NCBI GenBank assembly: GCA_022575985.1
Contig: JAKSXM010000231.1
Location: 28,000,501-28,064,500, forward strand
Reading direction: 5' to 3'
Length of the DNA: 64,000 nt
From: Anagrus nilaparvatae
Taxonomy: Eukaryota > Arthropoda > Insecta > Hymenoptera > Mymaridae
Shown: piece by piece, positions 35,101 through 47,459 of the stretch
Position numbering within the stretch: position 1 is the first letter of the stretch
Layout: each line of letters begins with the position of its first letter
Made by a program: the position numbers and the translations under genes
The notes under the pieces: generated by a model
What the model was told of the DNA's origin: nothing
The model's database searches: none
Seen by the model: only the letters and a program-made list of their open reading frames with translations

Positions 35101-36690
35101 AAGTTTTTATTTTTTTAATACACATTCACCACACATACACAATCGTTATTATTATCAGTAGTACCTTTAATTAATTATATACTGTATAAAAAACACTGAT
35201 AGAATTTTTTTTATCACATATCAAGATGTCATATTCTGTGGTGTATTAAACATACAATAATTGCAAAATCAAGATTTTTAATTGATAAGAAAAATATCCA
35301 TCGTTTATTACTATCAATTAAAATATAGGTGTACCATTTTTACGTTTCATTTTTAATATAATTTACTAATCTGTACATATCATTTTCTATAAAAAAAGTT
35401 ACGTCATTAAAAAAAAAAAAGTGAAATCAGATAAATCATTATATGCCTTGTTCCTTTTTGTCGACCTACTTATTTATAAATAATAATGATAATCGAATTG
35501 TAATATAAATTATTATATTTAGTAACAATTAATTTTATAGTTTAATTTATTTAATGTAAAAGGTTTTTTTTTTCTTTATTTTAACATTCAACAGTGATCA
35601 AGTTCATAGGCATTTTATAACTTAAATATAAATTTTTATATGCCTGTTGGTCAATTCGTCCTCGAGTAAGTTGTTTGTTTTTCTTTATTTTTTTAATTAA
35701 TTAAGAAAATATATATTATTTATTGATTTATTATTTAAATTGTTTTAGATTTTTACATAATTAGTATAAAGGATAATTATATTTTCTTTGACATTATTGT
35801 GGTTTACCAAGTTTAGGTTTCTACCTGCTATACATTTTTTCAATTAAAATTAATGTACAAAATGATAGATTACATTTTAATTCACTAATTTATGGTTATA
35901 TTTAGACTTTTATAACATTTTTTTTTTTAGTTTTAAAATGCCTGTAAGTTAAACAGTAATTTTGAAGCTAATGTTGAATGTTAAATTCTGTGCAATTTTG
36001 AATTCTAACTTTTGTTCTATTTTTTGGCCAGTTCCTTAATATTTAGCTCAGGAAAGTATATTAAAATAATTATATTCTGTAGTTTACAAGTTAATCGAAA
36101 ATTCGCTTCAAGGTGCTTTTTCTGATTTCAGTTTTTTGACACTACTATGCAATTGAATAAGAATATTCAGATAGTTACACAAGCCCGCAAAAAAGCAAAA
36201 CCCAAAAAGTAAACCCTACTCGCACTATGTTTTTTGGTTTTCTAACATGATATTTTCTAAGAAAAATTCAATTCAATATTTCAGTACCCCACCCCCTATC
36301 GTCCCTACTTTACTTCAGCACCCCCTGTACCGAAATACCTAAAAATATCTGACTGATACCTAATGGAACTGACCTCAATGGAAGATGAAAATCTAGGATT
36401 TAAAAAAATTTTAAGGCAAATTAGAAGAAAAATATTCTTTTTTTTTGAGAAATTTGGATTTTTGGTTTTCCCACTTTTGCTCAAGGTTTGTGTATAAAAC
36501 TGATGACAGGTTTCATTTCAGTAGGAAATTTTGAAAATATTTAAAATTCAAAAAAATGGTGATAGTTCAAAATCATTGATTTTTGGACTTTAAAAATGTC
36601 CATGGTATCATATTATAATAATAACATCATGCATACATCATGCTAATCATATCATCATGCATTAAGAAGAATTTTTTAAAGAAACAAATT
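32145..36690. other. AT-rich DNA without a gene
   Basis: Includes a family J fragment at about 32790-32880, an ATT microsatellite at 33855-33879, and isolated G+C-richer patches at 33790-33850, 34085-34180 and 34620-34665. The last holds an ATG on the minus strand (34632) in good context with only 16 codons. No gene can be supported. Confidence 0.5.
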
Positions 36691-36694
36691 TTTT

Positions 36695-37580
36695 ACTACA
36701 ACTGTCACCAAGTGATTTTTCTTGTCAACGGCATAAAAGTACGTTTTATTCATATAAAAGAATACCCCTGATCGCAGTTTACTAATTGTAAGTAATAAGT
36801 AATTTACAATTGTTTGTAATATACTACTTATCTTAACTACTGTTAATTACTGATAACTGTGATTCTTCAGTGTTTTATATTAAGTATTTTTGCTACAACT
36901 GTTACCAAACAATTATATTTTTGTATTAGTAACCATTCTAAATAGATAACTATATTTAAATATTGGCAACTTCTGTCACCATAAAATTGAAACACTCATG
37001 ATAATTAAATTTATTTCATTAACATGAAATTAAATCCTTATTTTGTATTTGTTATTAAATTCATAATTTTATATAACAAATTAGTAACTACTGTCACCTG
37101 ATAAACATTAAACCATAAATTTTTCACAAAATCCTTTATCCCTTCCTTTTCGTTTTTTGCATTTCGTACAATCTTTTGTAAATCATACAACAGGCTTAGT
37201 TTATACAGAAATTAGTATAAACAGTGTTAAAAGTTTCGGAAATAGTATCAAATAAAAGCCAGAAAAGTAGCATCAAAATTAAACAAAAAATGGAATATTT
37301 CGTAGAAAACTACACTTAATTCCAAGATGTAAATAGTGAATTAAACTATTTACTCGCTTTTAATGTTGCATATAATATTAAGCCACTAAATATCTTTATT
37401 ATCTATTTAAACTAAGGGTTTTTAAACCAAAAAAAAATTTTAATTTTAATCTAAAAAGTAAATAAATCAATCAATTACTTTAATTAAAATTGGTTAGTGC
37501 CCATTTTTAAAACAAATTGCCAACTACTGACACCAAGTCTAAATTTTAGAATAAATTCGTAACTACTGACACCAGACGAC
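36695..37580 (+). repeat. Cluster of ACTGTCACC-like motifs
   Basis: Six same-strand copies: TACAACTGTCACCA near 36697, CTACAACTGTTACCA near 36893, GGCAACTTCTGTCACCA near 36965, GTAACTACTGTCACC near 37084, CCAACTACTGACACCA near 37520 and GTAACTACTGACACCA near 37559. Most follow an AAATT phrase. Spacing is irregular (about 40-430 bp). Possibly the remains of an old tandem repeat. Confidence 0.6.
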
Positions 37581-37589
37581 TTTATAATA

Positions 37590-39150
37590 AAAAAAATAAG
37601 TTTTATTCTTGAAATTCATTTAAATTAATCTCAATATTTGACAAAAAAAATCTACAGAAATTGGAAAAACAGCACTCGTAAGCAGAAGCTTCGCAGTCTT
37701 AATTTTTGCACTTATACCAAAAAATGATTAATTAATCATAGAGATTTAAGTAGAAAAATTAATAAATCACTGATAAAAATTATTCTTTTTTAATCCTAAA
37801 ATACATTTTTTTTAATATAAAAAAAAAAGTAACTTGTAATTTATAATAAATGCTAAAATTCTAAGAATATTAATAATACATTGTAAAAATCTTATATAAC
37901 TCGATACATTATTATAAAAAAAACGAGCATGTAATTATTGTCAATAATAAAAAAAGGAGAACGATGTAAATTTATATAAAACGGTTTTTTACTATAACCA
38001 ACATCAATTTTTTTTTCCAACTATACATGCATTATCTTTTTTTTTGCGTATTATTGAAATAATAATAATAATAATAAAATGTGATTTGTTATTATCTTAC
38101 ATACATATTAACCAGTTTATATAGAAAATATATAAAACATACAGGTCAAGGATTAAAAAAAAATTCAATTGTTTTGTATTTGCGTTACTTTTTTTTTTAC
38201 ATTTTTTACACGTATGTAATCTTGAACTTGATTAATTTATTGATTAAAAGTGTTTTTTACAAAATTTTTTTTGGGGAAGGCGTTAGATATTTGTTAAAGA
38301 AAATTTACAATGTTTTATTTGTTGTGGTAGGTCAAGATAAAAATATATTTTAAGAGAAGATTTATTTATAAAAAAAAATCGATTAAATATTCCAAAAAAA
38401 GTAACACGATATCAAAACAAAAAATGACGTCAATCTGTAAATTTTATTTTTTTTTATTGTTTATTAAGGTGTATAAATGTTTATAATTATTTTTTTTTTA
38501 ATTATTCATGATTATTTTTAATAAACTTTTAAGTTATTCAAATTGAAAAAAGTTGATTAAAAAAAATATTTTTTACCTGAATTGATTCGCAGAAAGTTTA
38601 TTTTTTAATTGTTAAATAATTTAATTAATTTTGAAGTCTTTTTGTGTTTTGGAACTAGATATATCTGGAACTGATAAAAATTTAATATTAAACAAAAATT
38701 CTGCGTGGATTCGGATTTTTCTTTTTTTTTTTTTTTAGCTAATTTTTTGAGAATAAATTTGTGAATGAACAGTAGAAATTTAAATCTCAAATAATTTTTT
38801 GTATCATACTTACATTGGGACCAAATTTCTGTCCTAATCGAAAAAAATTTTATCTTAGTGAACTTGGTTTTTAAAACCGATAAAAATTCAAATTATTACA
38901 AATGAAACCAAATTTTTTCCCAATCATGGGCATTGAGGTTGGTTTTGAAACATTTAAGGTTTTTTTTTTAGTTCTAAAAAATAATAAAGAAGCACCAAAA
39001 AACCAACTTACAAGCGACACAATGATTTGAGATAAACCGAGTTATTTCAAAATTTCCTTCGAAAATGCAAATATAAAGACCGAAATTGGACAATTAAATA
39101 AAATTAATTTTGATGCTGGCGAAATTATACCTGGACCTGTTCGTATAAAA
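37590..39150. other. AT-rich DNA without a gene
   Basis: A 90-codon frame at 38081-38353 is rich in Y, F, L, I and N and contains no recognised motif. A GTAGGTCA motif is at 38327. Nothing else. Confidence 0.55.
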
Positions 39151-39157
39151 AATTTGA

Positions 39158-39568
39158 ATTTTAGGCCGCCATTCACTGGTCATAACTGTCGTTGTGCATC
39201 CGGGTCATTTCTCAGAACCTTGAAATCTAGATTTTTCGAAAACAGACCCATAAATGAATTTCGTAGAAAAATTCATTTCCGAATTCGTAAAATCAGAATG
39301 CATCAAAATAAATAATAGGATAAATTCCGAAATTCTTTTTATAAAACCTTGTATTTCATGGTAATTTTTTACTTTTTACAAATAATAACTTCTGATATTT
39401 TATCAAATATGCACTGATTTTTAGGAATTTTGATTTATCTGCCTTACAATCCTTCTAGTTTTTATTATTATGCATTAGAAAGTTTGTATACTTAATTTTC
39501 GGGATTCGGAAAACTGCCCCGGATGGACAACGACAATTATGACCAGTAAATGGCGCCCGAATTTTACT
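39158..39568. mobile_element. Foldback MITE with ~65-bp inverted ends
   Basis: On the left CCATTCACTGGTCATAACTG then TCGTTGTGCATCCGGG; on the right CCCGGATGGACAACGACA then ATTATGACCAGTAAATGGCG. The arms pair over about 60 bp with scattered mismatches, around a 280-bp A/T-rich middle. Target duplication not resolved. Confidence 0.65.
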
Positions 39569-40344
39569 TGCACCCCTGATATCCTCGTCTTGAGATATCA
39601 CTGGGGATCCTGCAAGTTTCAAGGCTAGCTTCGCATATCACTGAATAGCTCGAAGACTTTTCTTTTTAAAAATTTTCGTACAATAAGCGGAAAAATCTTT
39701 GTGAATATCATTTTAAACAGAATTATTTCGGCATTTGAATTAATTTAAGGCATTGGTAATAATAATTAAAATTAATTAGAACAAAAGATATAGTATAGTA
39801 TATTTAGTACTCAATAATATATTAATAAGTCTTTATAAAAATGAAAAATAAAAAATAATAATTACTTTTAAATTATTATACTGGGCATTACTTGTATTTC
39901 ATGGCCAAATAATTAAAATAAAGTAAAACAACAAATAAAATTTGAGAAAGAGAAAAATAATTTTTATATAATTATTATATGGGTTATTTGCAATACTTTG
40001 GATTGAAAATCAGAACCAGTAGATAATTTCGGTTACTAATTCTATTTCCAGTGATAAAAAAAATGGTCAAGATCTCATATGAATTAATCACAGTCATGAA
40101 TCAATTTTTTGCCAATATCTAGAAAACACTTAATAGCCACTGAAAATAAAGAAACTATTTCACTAAACTTCTTAATATATTTCCTAATATTTATTGATGC
40201 AAATCTTATAAAAAATTTAATGTGCATGATTAAGTTGCTTTGCTTAAAATTTTACTGCTTAACGATTTTAATGAGTTTTTATCGATCCAAATTGTGGCAA
40301 AATGGAATCAACCGAAATTTTTTTTCTTTTAAATGGTTGCAAAT

Positions 40345-40738
40345 TGGGGTGGGCGGTTACCCAAATTTTCGAGTACCCGACCCAAATGTTCGGTCTTTCT
40401 TTTGGGTCGGTTCGGAATACTTGAAAAGCTTCAGAGATCCACAGGTACAGTTTTGAATCAAAAATTTCCTGGCATTACGATTCTATGAAAATTTTAATTT
40501 AAAAAAAAAGAGAAGAAATAGTAAAAAATTAGCTAATATAATTAAAAAAAAAATAATTTATATAGGGACTTATTAGATGAAATTAACGAAAGATATTTTT
40601 ATGGAATCGCAAACCCAGGGAAATTTTCTATTCAAAACAGAACCTAAGGACTTTTGAAGCTTTTGGGTGTTCCCGAAACTGACTCGACCCAATCCGAAGC
40701 TTCAGGTCGGGTAACCGCACACCCCTAATTGCAAATAT
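40345..40738. mobile_element. hAT-like MITE with 8-bp target duplication
   Basis: Ends TGGGGTGGGCGGTTACCC and, on the other strand, TTAGGGGTGTGCGGTTACCC. TTGCAAAT flanks both sides (40337-40344 and 40739-40746). An 8-bp duplication and short ends starting with a G-rich block are typical of hAT elements. The arms also share GACC and GAAGCTT/AAAAGCTTC pieces further in. No transposase is encoded. Confidence 0.65.
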
Positions 40739-40770
40739 CATCACATGTAAAGAAAAGTTAAAAAAAAAAT

Positions 40771-40897
40771 CTTCTGGACAGTGGCCAGGAAAATACGCAA
40801 TTTATCGCCACTTACGCAGAAAAATCGTATAGGGCCTTTGGCTTTTATGGCCATCAATAAAAAAAAAATGCCTCAAATCGTAGTTTACCATCCTTGG
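40771..40897 (-). repeat. Family B fragment, diverged
   Basis: On the minus strand: CCATCC..GGTAAACTACGATTTGAGGC, then GGCCATAAAAGCC, GATTTTTCTGC and TTTTCCTGGCCACTGTCC. These are the family B blocks in order, with many changes. Confidence 0.45.
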
Positions 40898-41044
40898 AAT
40901 ATCTTAGGAAGTTAATTTTCGTACAAATTGAGCAATTCTTCATTTTTCCGGCTATTTAAGTCTCGCCATACCGAAATACTCGCGTAAAACTCATTTTTTT
41001 TTTTAAATTTCTTTACGTTTCAAGATATTTGCACTCAATCAAAA

Positions 41045-41115
41045 CAAAAAAAAATTCCTGCTGCCATGCTGCTGCCACAACAGAAATTCCGATAGCCACA
41101 ACCAGAATTTTTTTT
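41045..41115 (-). repeat. Dispersed repeat family C, copy 1
   Basis: On the minus strand it carries ACCGAAAAAAAATTCTGG, GGAATTTCTG and CTGTTGTGG.. blocks. These parallel ACTGAAAAAAAATCCG, CGGAATTTCTG and CCTGTTGTGG at 62517-62612. Confidence 0.5.
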
Positions 41116-41119
41116 CGGT

Positions 41120-43390
41120 GTGCGTAAGACTATCTTAAAATGATTTTCGACCAAAATAGTTTCTAAAAATGATTTTTGAATTGGTTTTTACGATTTTAAA
41201 GATTATTTTACTTCATTCTAGACAAAAAAGTAAAAATTTACAATTTACATTTTACCATTCTTTTAAATCATATAATTTTCATAAAATTTGAAAACAACCC
41301 ATATATTGTGCGCAAACTCAAACCAAGGACATTATCTTATAACATGGCGGAATTTTTCAAAAAGTAAATTTGCAACAAAAAAAACTTTCTTTTTTCTTCA
41401 AACCAAATTCTGGAACAAGGTAAACAAGTCCTGCAAAATAAAAAAACATAAAAACCCTTCGAGAAATATTATAAGTACATATAAATCACGAAGTTGATTA
41501 AAAAAAAAAAAAAACAATACTGTACGTATAATCACAATAATTTAAAGAAAAAAAAATAAGAAGAAAAAAAAACAAGGCTAAAATAAATATAATTTTTAAT
41601 AGAAAATTTTTTTATATTAAATAATTAAAAAATAAATTCTATAAATACTGTAAGTACGTAGGTGTTTTTAATCTTTTTTTAAAAAAATGCATTTTTTTTT
41701 TATTTTAAAGACCTCGATTTTAATCTTTATTTTTATTTGACATCTGATACATTTTTTTTTATATTAAAAAAAAATGCATAATTTTTCGATTTAATACTAA
41801 TATAAATAAATAATTAAAAAAAATAAATAAATAAATTGTATATAATTGACCTAAATTATTAATTGCGTGGGTTATTACTATTATTTTATTATAATTTTTA
41901 AATTTAAAAAAAAAACGAAAAAAAAAATGAAGTACGTTAAAATATTTATATAGCAAAGGCTTGTGGGAGTATAAAATTTAAAAAAAGAGATTAAGAGTTT
42001 CAATTTTACAAAAAAAAACTTTCATTTTTTTTTGCAGACAATTTTAATACAATCCCACCGAGAGATATCTCTGACTCAATAATTGTATAACTTTGAAAGA
42101 GAATATTACATTGCGTAACGTGAAAAAAAAAGAGAGAGAGAGAGAATTTGTAATGTATAAAAAAGAAAAAAAAGAGAAAATAAATAATCGCGATTCTTTA
42201 AGTTTCTCCCGTGACCTACTTGCCCATTAAACTAGACACACAATTCTTATCCGTGAGGCATTTTTTATTATACTCGTGTTCCTTGTAATTATAAATTTTT
42301 ATATTATTTAACCAAGAACTTTAAAATTATTTTTTTTTTATTACTCTTACAAGGAAGATCTAATTATTATTTATTATTACGATTTTGTGATCTAACCTTA
42401 AAATAATATTTTATAGTAATTATAAAAATATTACTTTTTTTAATTTTTTTTTTTTCGAGGAAAAGCATAAAATATAATTTGTTTAAAAAATGATAATGAA
42501 AAAAATTAGGCGGCTTAGGTTAGACTTTGTACTATCAGATAGTAAATTCATTATCGAGGGTTGTGTAATTTTTGGAAATGATTTTTCGAACAACTAATTT
42601 ACTATTTTATTAAACTATAGGAAAATTTCTCAATCTTACAATTTAATTTAGTTAATACAAAGTCTTAAGCCCTAGTAAAAAAAAACCATAAAAGCAACAA
42701 AATTTCTGGGATATGAGAATTTTTGTAAAAATTTTGAAACAAGCTTTTTTTTTTTATTGTCTGTCACCGACAAAGACACTAAAGAAAAAAACAATGATAT
42801 TTCGAAAAATTATCAAAAAACTAACCAAATTACATGTAAATAGTTTTTATGTTTATACTATGCTACATTGGGAAAAAATTTCGCTAGTGGTAAATGTGAA
42901 AAAAATTACATAGAATAAAGTCCATAGGTGACACTTGAAAAATCTTTCCGAGAATCTTTCAAAACAGAAAGAAAAAAAATTACACTTTCCACCAGCGTAA
43001 TTTTTTCATTCTACTTATTTTATTTTTTAAGGTTTCAAAAATATCTAAAATTTGTCAAATAAAACTTAATATTATTTCTCGACTCGTTTCTCGAAATATC
43101 CAGAAATTTTTAAATCAAAACCGGACTAAATCTAATGCTCGGGTCTTCAAATCGGTTCAAAAATATTTTTTTCTTAAAGTACTTCATTAAAAAAGACCGT
43201 TTGCGGTAGCCGAAATTTTTGTGACCTACAAAAAAGTGTAAAAAAATTTTTTTTTTATTTGGTTAAATATTTTTTTTTAAGTCATACCACACCACGATGC
43301 TCAAATTTTAAATGAGTAAAATTCGATTATTTAAATTTTTTTTTACGTTTTTAAGACATTTGAAATCATTTAAAAATTTTACATAACTTT
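41120..43390. other. AT-rich DNA without a gene
   Basis: Contains an AG microsatellite at about 42131-42144 and a relative of the 26-bp element at 42212-42237 (minus). Frames at 41288-41497 and 42713-42913 are low-complexity. Confidence 0.55.
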
Positions 43391-43394
43391 ACTT

Positions 43395-44135
43395 TTCAAG
43401 AAAACATTTTTTTTAGGCCTTTAGGACCCCTTTAAGACCCCGAAATTCAATTTTGAGTTTTCGGAAAATCAGTTTTTTTAGCATAAAAAAAATTAATTTT
43501 TTTTTTTTATAGTCCTGGTAGGTTGAAAAACTCCATTATTTAACTTTTTAGAAAATCTCCTGGTTATGGATAACCAATCACTTTCTAATACCCAAAAAAT
43601 CTTCTACCGCCGTTTACCCGCGCTTTTAAAACTGCCATACAGTTTTTATGTTAAGCAGATTATTATTGTGCCAAAAATGCAAAAGAATAGTTATTGAACT
43701 AATTTTTATCAATATTTATCATTCTGCAGTTCTAATCATCTTATTCTGTTACAGCTTTACGCGTATTTTTGGTTTTTAAATGCATTAGGCTCGGATAAAC
43801 GGTATAGTAACAGAATAGGACGATTACGACTGCAGAATGATGGCTGTTGGTAAAAATAAATTTAATAATTATGCCTTTACATTTTTGGCACAATAATAAT
43901 TATGCTTAACATAAAAATTTTATGGCAGTTTTAAAAGCGCGGGTAAACGGCGGTAAAAGATTTTGAATTTTAGTGTATCAGAAAGTGGTTCCCCAGCATA
44001 TTTTCTAAAAAAAAACTAAAATATTTTTTTTAACCCTACCACGGGTATAAAAAAATTTAAATATGGTAAATTTTTTTTTATGTTCAAAAAACCGATTTTC
44101 CGAAAATTCAAAATTGAATAGACCTAAAAAATATT
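43395..44135. repeat. Foldback family K, copy 2 (complete palindrome)
   Basis: ACCGCCGTTTACCCGCGCTT near 43607 returns as AAGCGCGGGTAAACGGCGGT near 43933. The arms continue inwards through CTGCAG and TATTCTGTTAC to a centre near 43780. They continue outwards through GGTTGAAAAACTCC and the AAAATTCAAAATTGA stretch. About 740 bp in all. The best-formed member of the family. Confidence 0.7.
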
Positions 44136-44139
44136 ATCA

Positions 44140-45575
44140 AAATGATAATAGGATGATGAATTATCAAGTCTTTTAATACCTTCTACAAGTCAAAAAAAAT
44201 AAAAAAATTTTTTTTGCAGAAAATTGCAAATATCTCCGTAACAGTTAAGAAAAAAGGGGCCTATAGATTCTTTTTGTTGTAAAATTCCATTTAAATCAAT
44301 CTAAATCTAAAAATTACATTAGTTTTTAATTTCTACTTCATTATTGCCCTAAGAACTTGAAAAATTAAAAACAAAGCATGTGAAATTTTTTTTTGCTCTA
44401 ATCAAAATGGAATATTCTAAACATAAAATATTTATATAATTATAAACTCATTTACTTGATGCTTAGGTAGTACTATTTTCTTTTCCCTTATACAAGTTTT
44501 ACTTAATATTTTATTCTAACCTCCTTGGGGTAGAAATTTCTACCCTTCCACGGTAAATACATTTTTCGATAGGAAATCCACGTCTAATCGATTTTAGGAA
44601 AATATGTCTAGTTTTTGATAACCTATTGAACCTTGATTCCGAAAAAAGAGCAACAAGAATTGTCATTCTCAGCAAATTAATGCTTATTTTGTAAGGTTTA
44701 TAAGACATCAAAAGATCAGATTAATGACTTATTAAAAAACAAATAATATGAATTACTCAATTATTAAATATTCATAAAATACATCAATAATTGTTACATA
44801 ACCAAAAAAAAAAAAAAATCTCATATTTTTGGCCCAATATCTTAAAAAAAATCTCGCGTATATACTCAAACAACAATAATAAATAAATAAGTTAAGTAAT
44901 TAATAGTTTATATTTAAAGTAGGTCAAAGTCATTTTATTATTATTTTTATAACTTTTTTTTTTTTTTTAACAATTTTGTAAAATGATATATTATATACAT
45001 ATACGCATAAATGTGTGTTATTAAAAAAGAATTATTTTTTAAAAAACTATTATTATAATAGGTATAGATAAAATATAAACTACTGTTGAAATTTTTTGAT
45101 TATATTATTAAATAATTATTGAGTAATTCTTATAAAATTTTTATTTACTATAAAATTTGAGTATATTTTTTTTTTCTTTTCAAGGTATTCTTTTTTATTT
45201 TTTTTACTTTAAAATATTTTACATGTAAAAAGATAAAATAATATTAAATTTATGAGAGTAATTGCAGCAAAAAATTTTGTATTTTTTTTTAATTTCATTT
45301 TTGAAACCTTGAGCTCAATTTAATTTTATACTTAAATCGAAAAAAGAGAAAAAAATATTGCGAAGATTATGTATATTTTTGTGGATTTACGTACGAAGAA
45401 GTTACAGTATCTAAATACGATTGCTAAGAATATAAGTTATTTTAAAAAAATAATTTTTTTGAAAACAATAATTTTAATTTTTAGTTTTAAAATTTTGTAT
45501 TAAAAACAAAATTAAAACAAAGCAATAAAAATTAAAGAAAAAAAATAATGGAAATGTTATAAGGGTAGTAAAATT
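44140..45575. other. AT-rich DNA without a gene
   Basis: A minus-strand frame of 66 codons (44511-44711) has balanced residues but no recognised domain. It starts beside a perfect 18-bp palindrome, GGGTAGAAATTTCTACCC (about 44528-44545). A GTAGGTCA motif is at 44929. Otherwise plain. Confidence 0.45.
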
Positions 45576-45581
45576 TGTTTA

Positions 45582-45974
45582 ACAATGAGGTAAAAAGTAA
45601 CTTTCTTAGATTAACAAAAGAAATAGAATATTTTCAAAAAATTAGTAAATTTTCAAAAAATTTTGTAAATATTCGAAAAGAAATCGTAAATTTACTAAAT
45701 TTAGTCTATTAACAATGAATTCGAGTATTCTCGATTTTTTTGTTGTAATTTTACGAAAAAAGTTGTAAGTTCACTACTATTTTTTGTAAATTTTTGAAAA
45801 AAAATTGTAAATTATCAATTTTTCTTGCGAATTCTCAAAAAAAATCGAGAATACTCGGAGTTTTTCTTTAGTATACTAAATTTAATAATTATACGATTTT
45901 TTTCGAATATTTACACATTTTTTCGAAAATTTACTAATTTTTTTGTTAATACAAGGAAGTTACTTCTTACAATG
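45582..45974. mobile_element. MITE family A, copy 5, eroded ends
   Basis: Left CAATGAGGTAAAAAGTAACT and right GTTACTTCTTACAATG keep the family pattern but have changed. Internal CTAAATTTAG and TTCGAAAA blocks are kept. A 60-codon frame inside is not a gene. Confidence 0.65.
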
Positions 45975-45979
45975 TATGC

Positions 45980-46980
45980 TTATTGTTTCGATCGGGTCCA
46001 AAATTAAAGAGAAGATTCCGAGGAAGATTCTAAAGTTTAGATCCTTAGATAAATAATATAAGACTCATTTGAAGGCGCAGACAGTAATATTTTGAAAGTG
46101 GCCGAAAAATCCCTATTTTATTAATTGGATCTCGCTATTTCTAGTTTCAGAATAAGAAGACTACTCGAGACTAACTAAGACATTAGGCTGAAATCAATAT
46201 TAAATACGATGAAAAGTTATCTCTATGCTACCAGTTATCTCGGATTTATTTTGACAGAAAGCCTACATTTGAGGAATAAAATTCGCAAAAAAAATTTTGA
46301 ACAGATTTCATGATTTCACGAAGGCATTCTGTGAAAAAAATTCGAGGGAACTTTACATCGAATTTGAAATTAGTTCCAGCCTACTGTTCCGAATACTTAG
46401 TTTTGGTATAATTTGAACCCTGCCTTCTCTTGTAATTAAGAAATTTTTAAGAACCATAATAAATGTTTGGGTATTTGTTAACCCAAAAAACTCTTTATTT
46501 TTCAAATTAATCAAGTTAAAAAAGAATTTTAAAATAAATAAATTAAAGTCTATCATTATATAAAATTTAAACATCAAGATATTCTGATAACCTTTTTAAT
46601 CCTGGGTTAAAAGTTAAATAATCAAAAAATAATCAAAAAATAACATAAATATAAATAAACGATGATCATATTAACATTAATCAAACAATTTTTATAACCT
46701 AATTAATATTATTGAATATTAATATTATATGATTTGAATTTGTTGATGATTATAATTCATTTTTTGAAACGCATTTTATATTTTATTCAAATAATCAAAA
46801 ACTTATGAATTAAATATTTTCTTAAACGATAACAAACAAGATGCGTAAATAAATTATCTTCATTATTATTATTATTATTATTATTATATAATGAATATAT
46901 TTAGCTTTTGTTAATTATAATCATCAGATTTAATATTCACGTTTTCAAAAAAATTCAAGCTTTAAAAAATCAATTTTGTT
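45980..46980. other. No recognised gene; complex patch then AT-rich DNA
   Basis: About 46000-46440 is less A/T-biased and not visibly repeated within the window, but has no convincing frame. Then plain A/T-rich DNA with an ATT microsatellite at 46862-46886. Confidence 0.5.
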
Positions 46981-46984
46981 TTAG

Positions 46985-47190
46985 TTTATTTTTGCAAGTT
47001 AAATTTTTAATTTTGAGATTGGTGTTACAGAAGGTGTGGTTCCACTTCTGGCAAAATACCCTTAAATTAGCAAATTTACCCCTTTTTAATAAGATTGACA
47101 AACAAAACAGTTGATAAATCTTAACGAAATTTAGCGTACGACATACTTTTTTGGGTTACTAATTTTGGAGAAATTTTAGGGGTTTGAACT
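46985..47190 (+). repeat. Family E monomer, diverged
   Basis: TGGTTCCACTTC, AAAATACCCTTAAATTAGC and TTTTTTGGGTTACTAATTTTGG appear in the order and spacing of the monomers at 9725-10160. Confidence 0.35.
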
Positions 47191-47194
47191 GATA

Positions 47195-47455
47195 GTCCTG
47201 TCGCCAGCAATGCTATTTAATGCCATAAAATGCCATAAAAGTTCCATGGAGAAAAATGGGTGGTATTTATGTTTTTTGACCAGCTAAACACGAATCCGGG
47301 GTCTATTTTGCGAAATTCTTGGTCAATTTTGCGAAATAGACCCCGAATTCGTGTTTAGCGGGTCAAAAAACATAAATACCACCCATTTTTTTCCATGGAA
47401 CTTTTATGCTATTTTAGGATTTTATGGCATTAAATAGCATTGCTGGCGACAGGAC
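47195..47455. mobile_element. Near-perfect 261-bp palindromic MITE
   Basis: GTCCTGTCGCCAGCAATGCT at the left returns as AGCATTGCTGGCGACAGGAC at the right. Pairing continues almost to the centre near 47325, through ATAAATACCACCC and CGAATTCGTGTTTAG-type blocks, with a few mismatches and small gaps. A partial copy lies at 55085-55185. No clear target duplication. Confidence 0.75.
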
Positions 47456-47459
47456 AATG

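Noticed and set aside
38081..38353. Membrane protein of 90 residues
   Set aside because: Hydrophobic Y/F/L/I runs follow directly from T-rich DNA. There is no start context or conserved motif.
39540..39560. Lys-type retroelement primer site starting TGGCGCCCGA
   Set aside because: Only the first 8-9 bases fit. The string is part of the foldback arm and returns inverted at the other end.
44511..44711. Minus-strand protein-like frame of 66 codons
   Set aside because: The residue mix is plausible but there is no recognised motif, transcript signal or neighbour. The 18-bp palindrome at its end suggests element debris.
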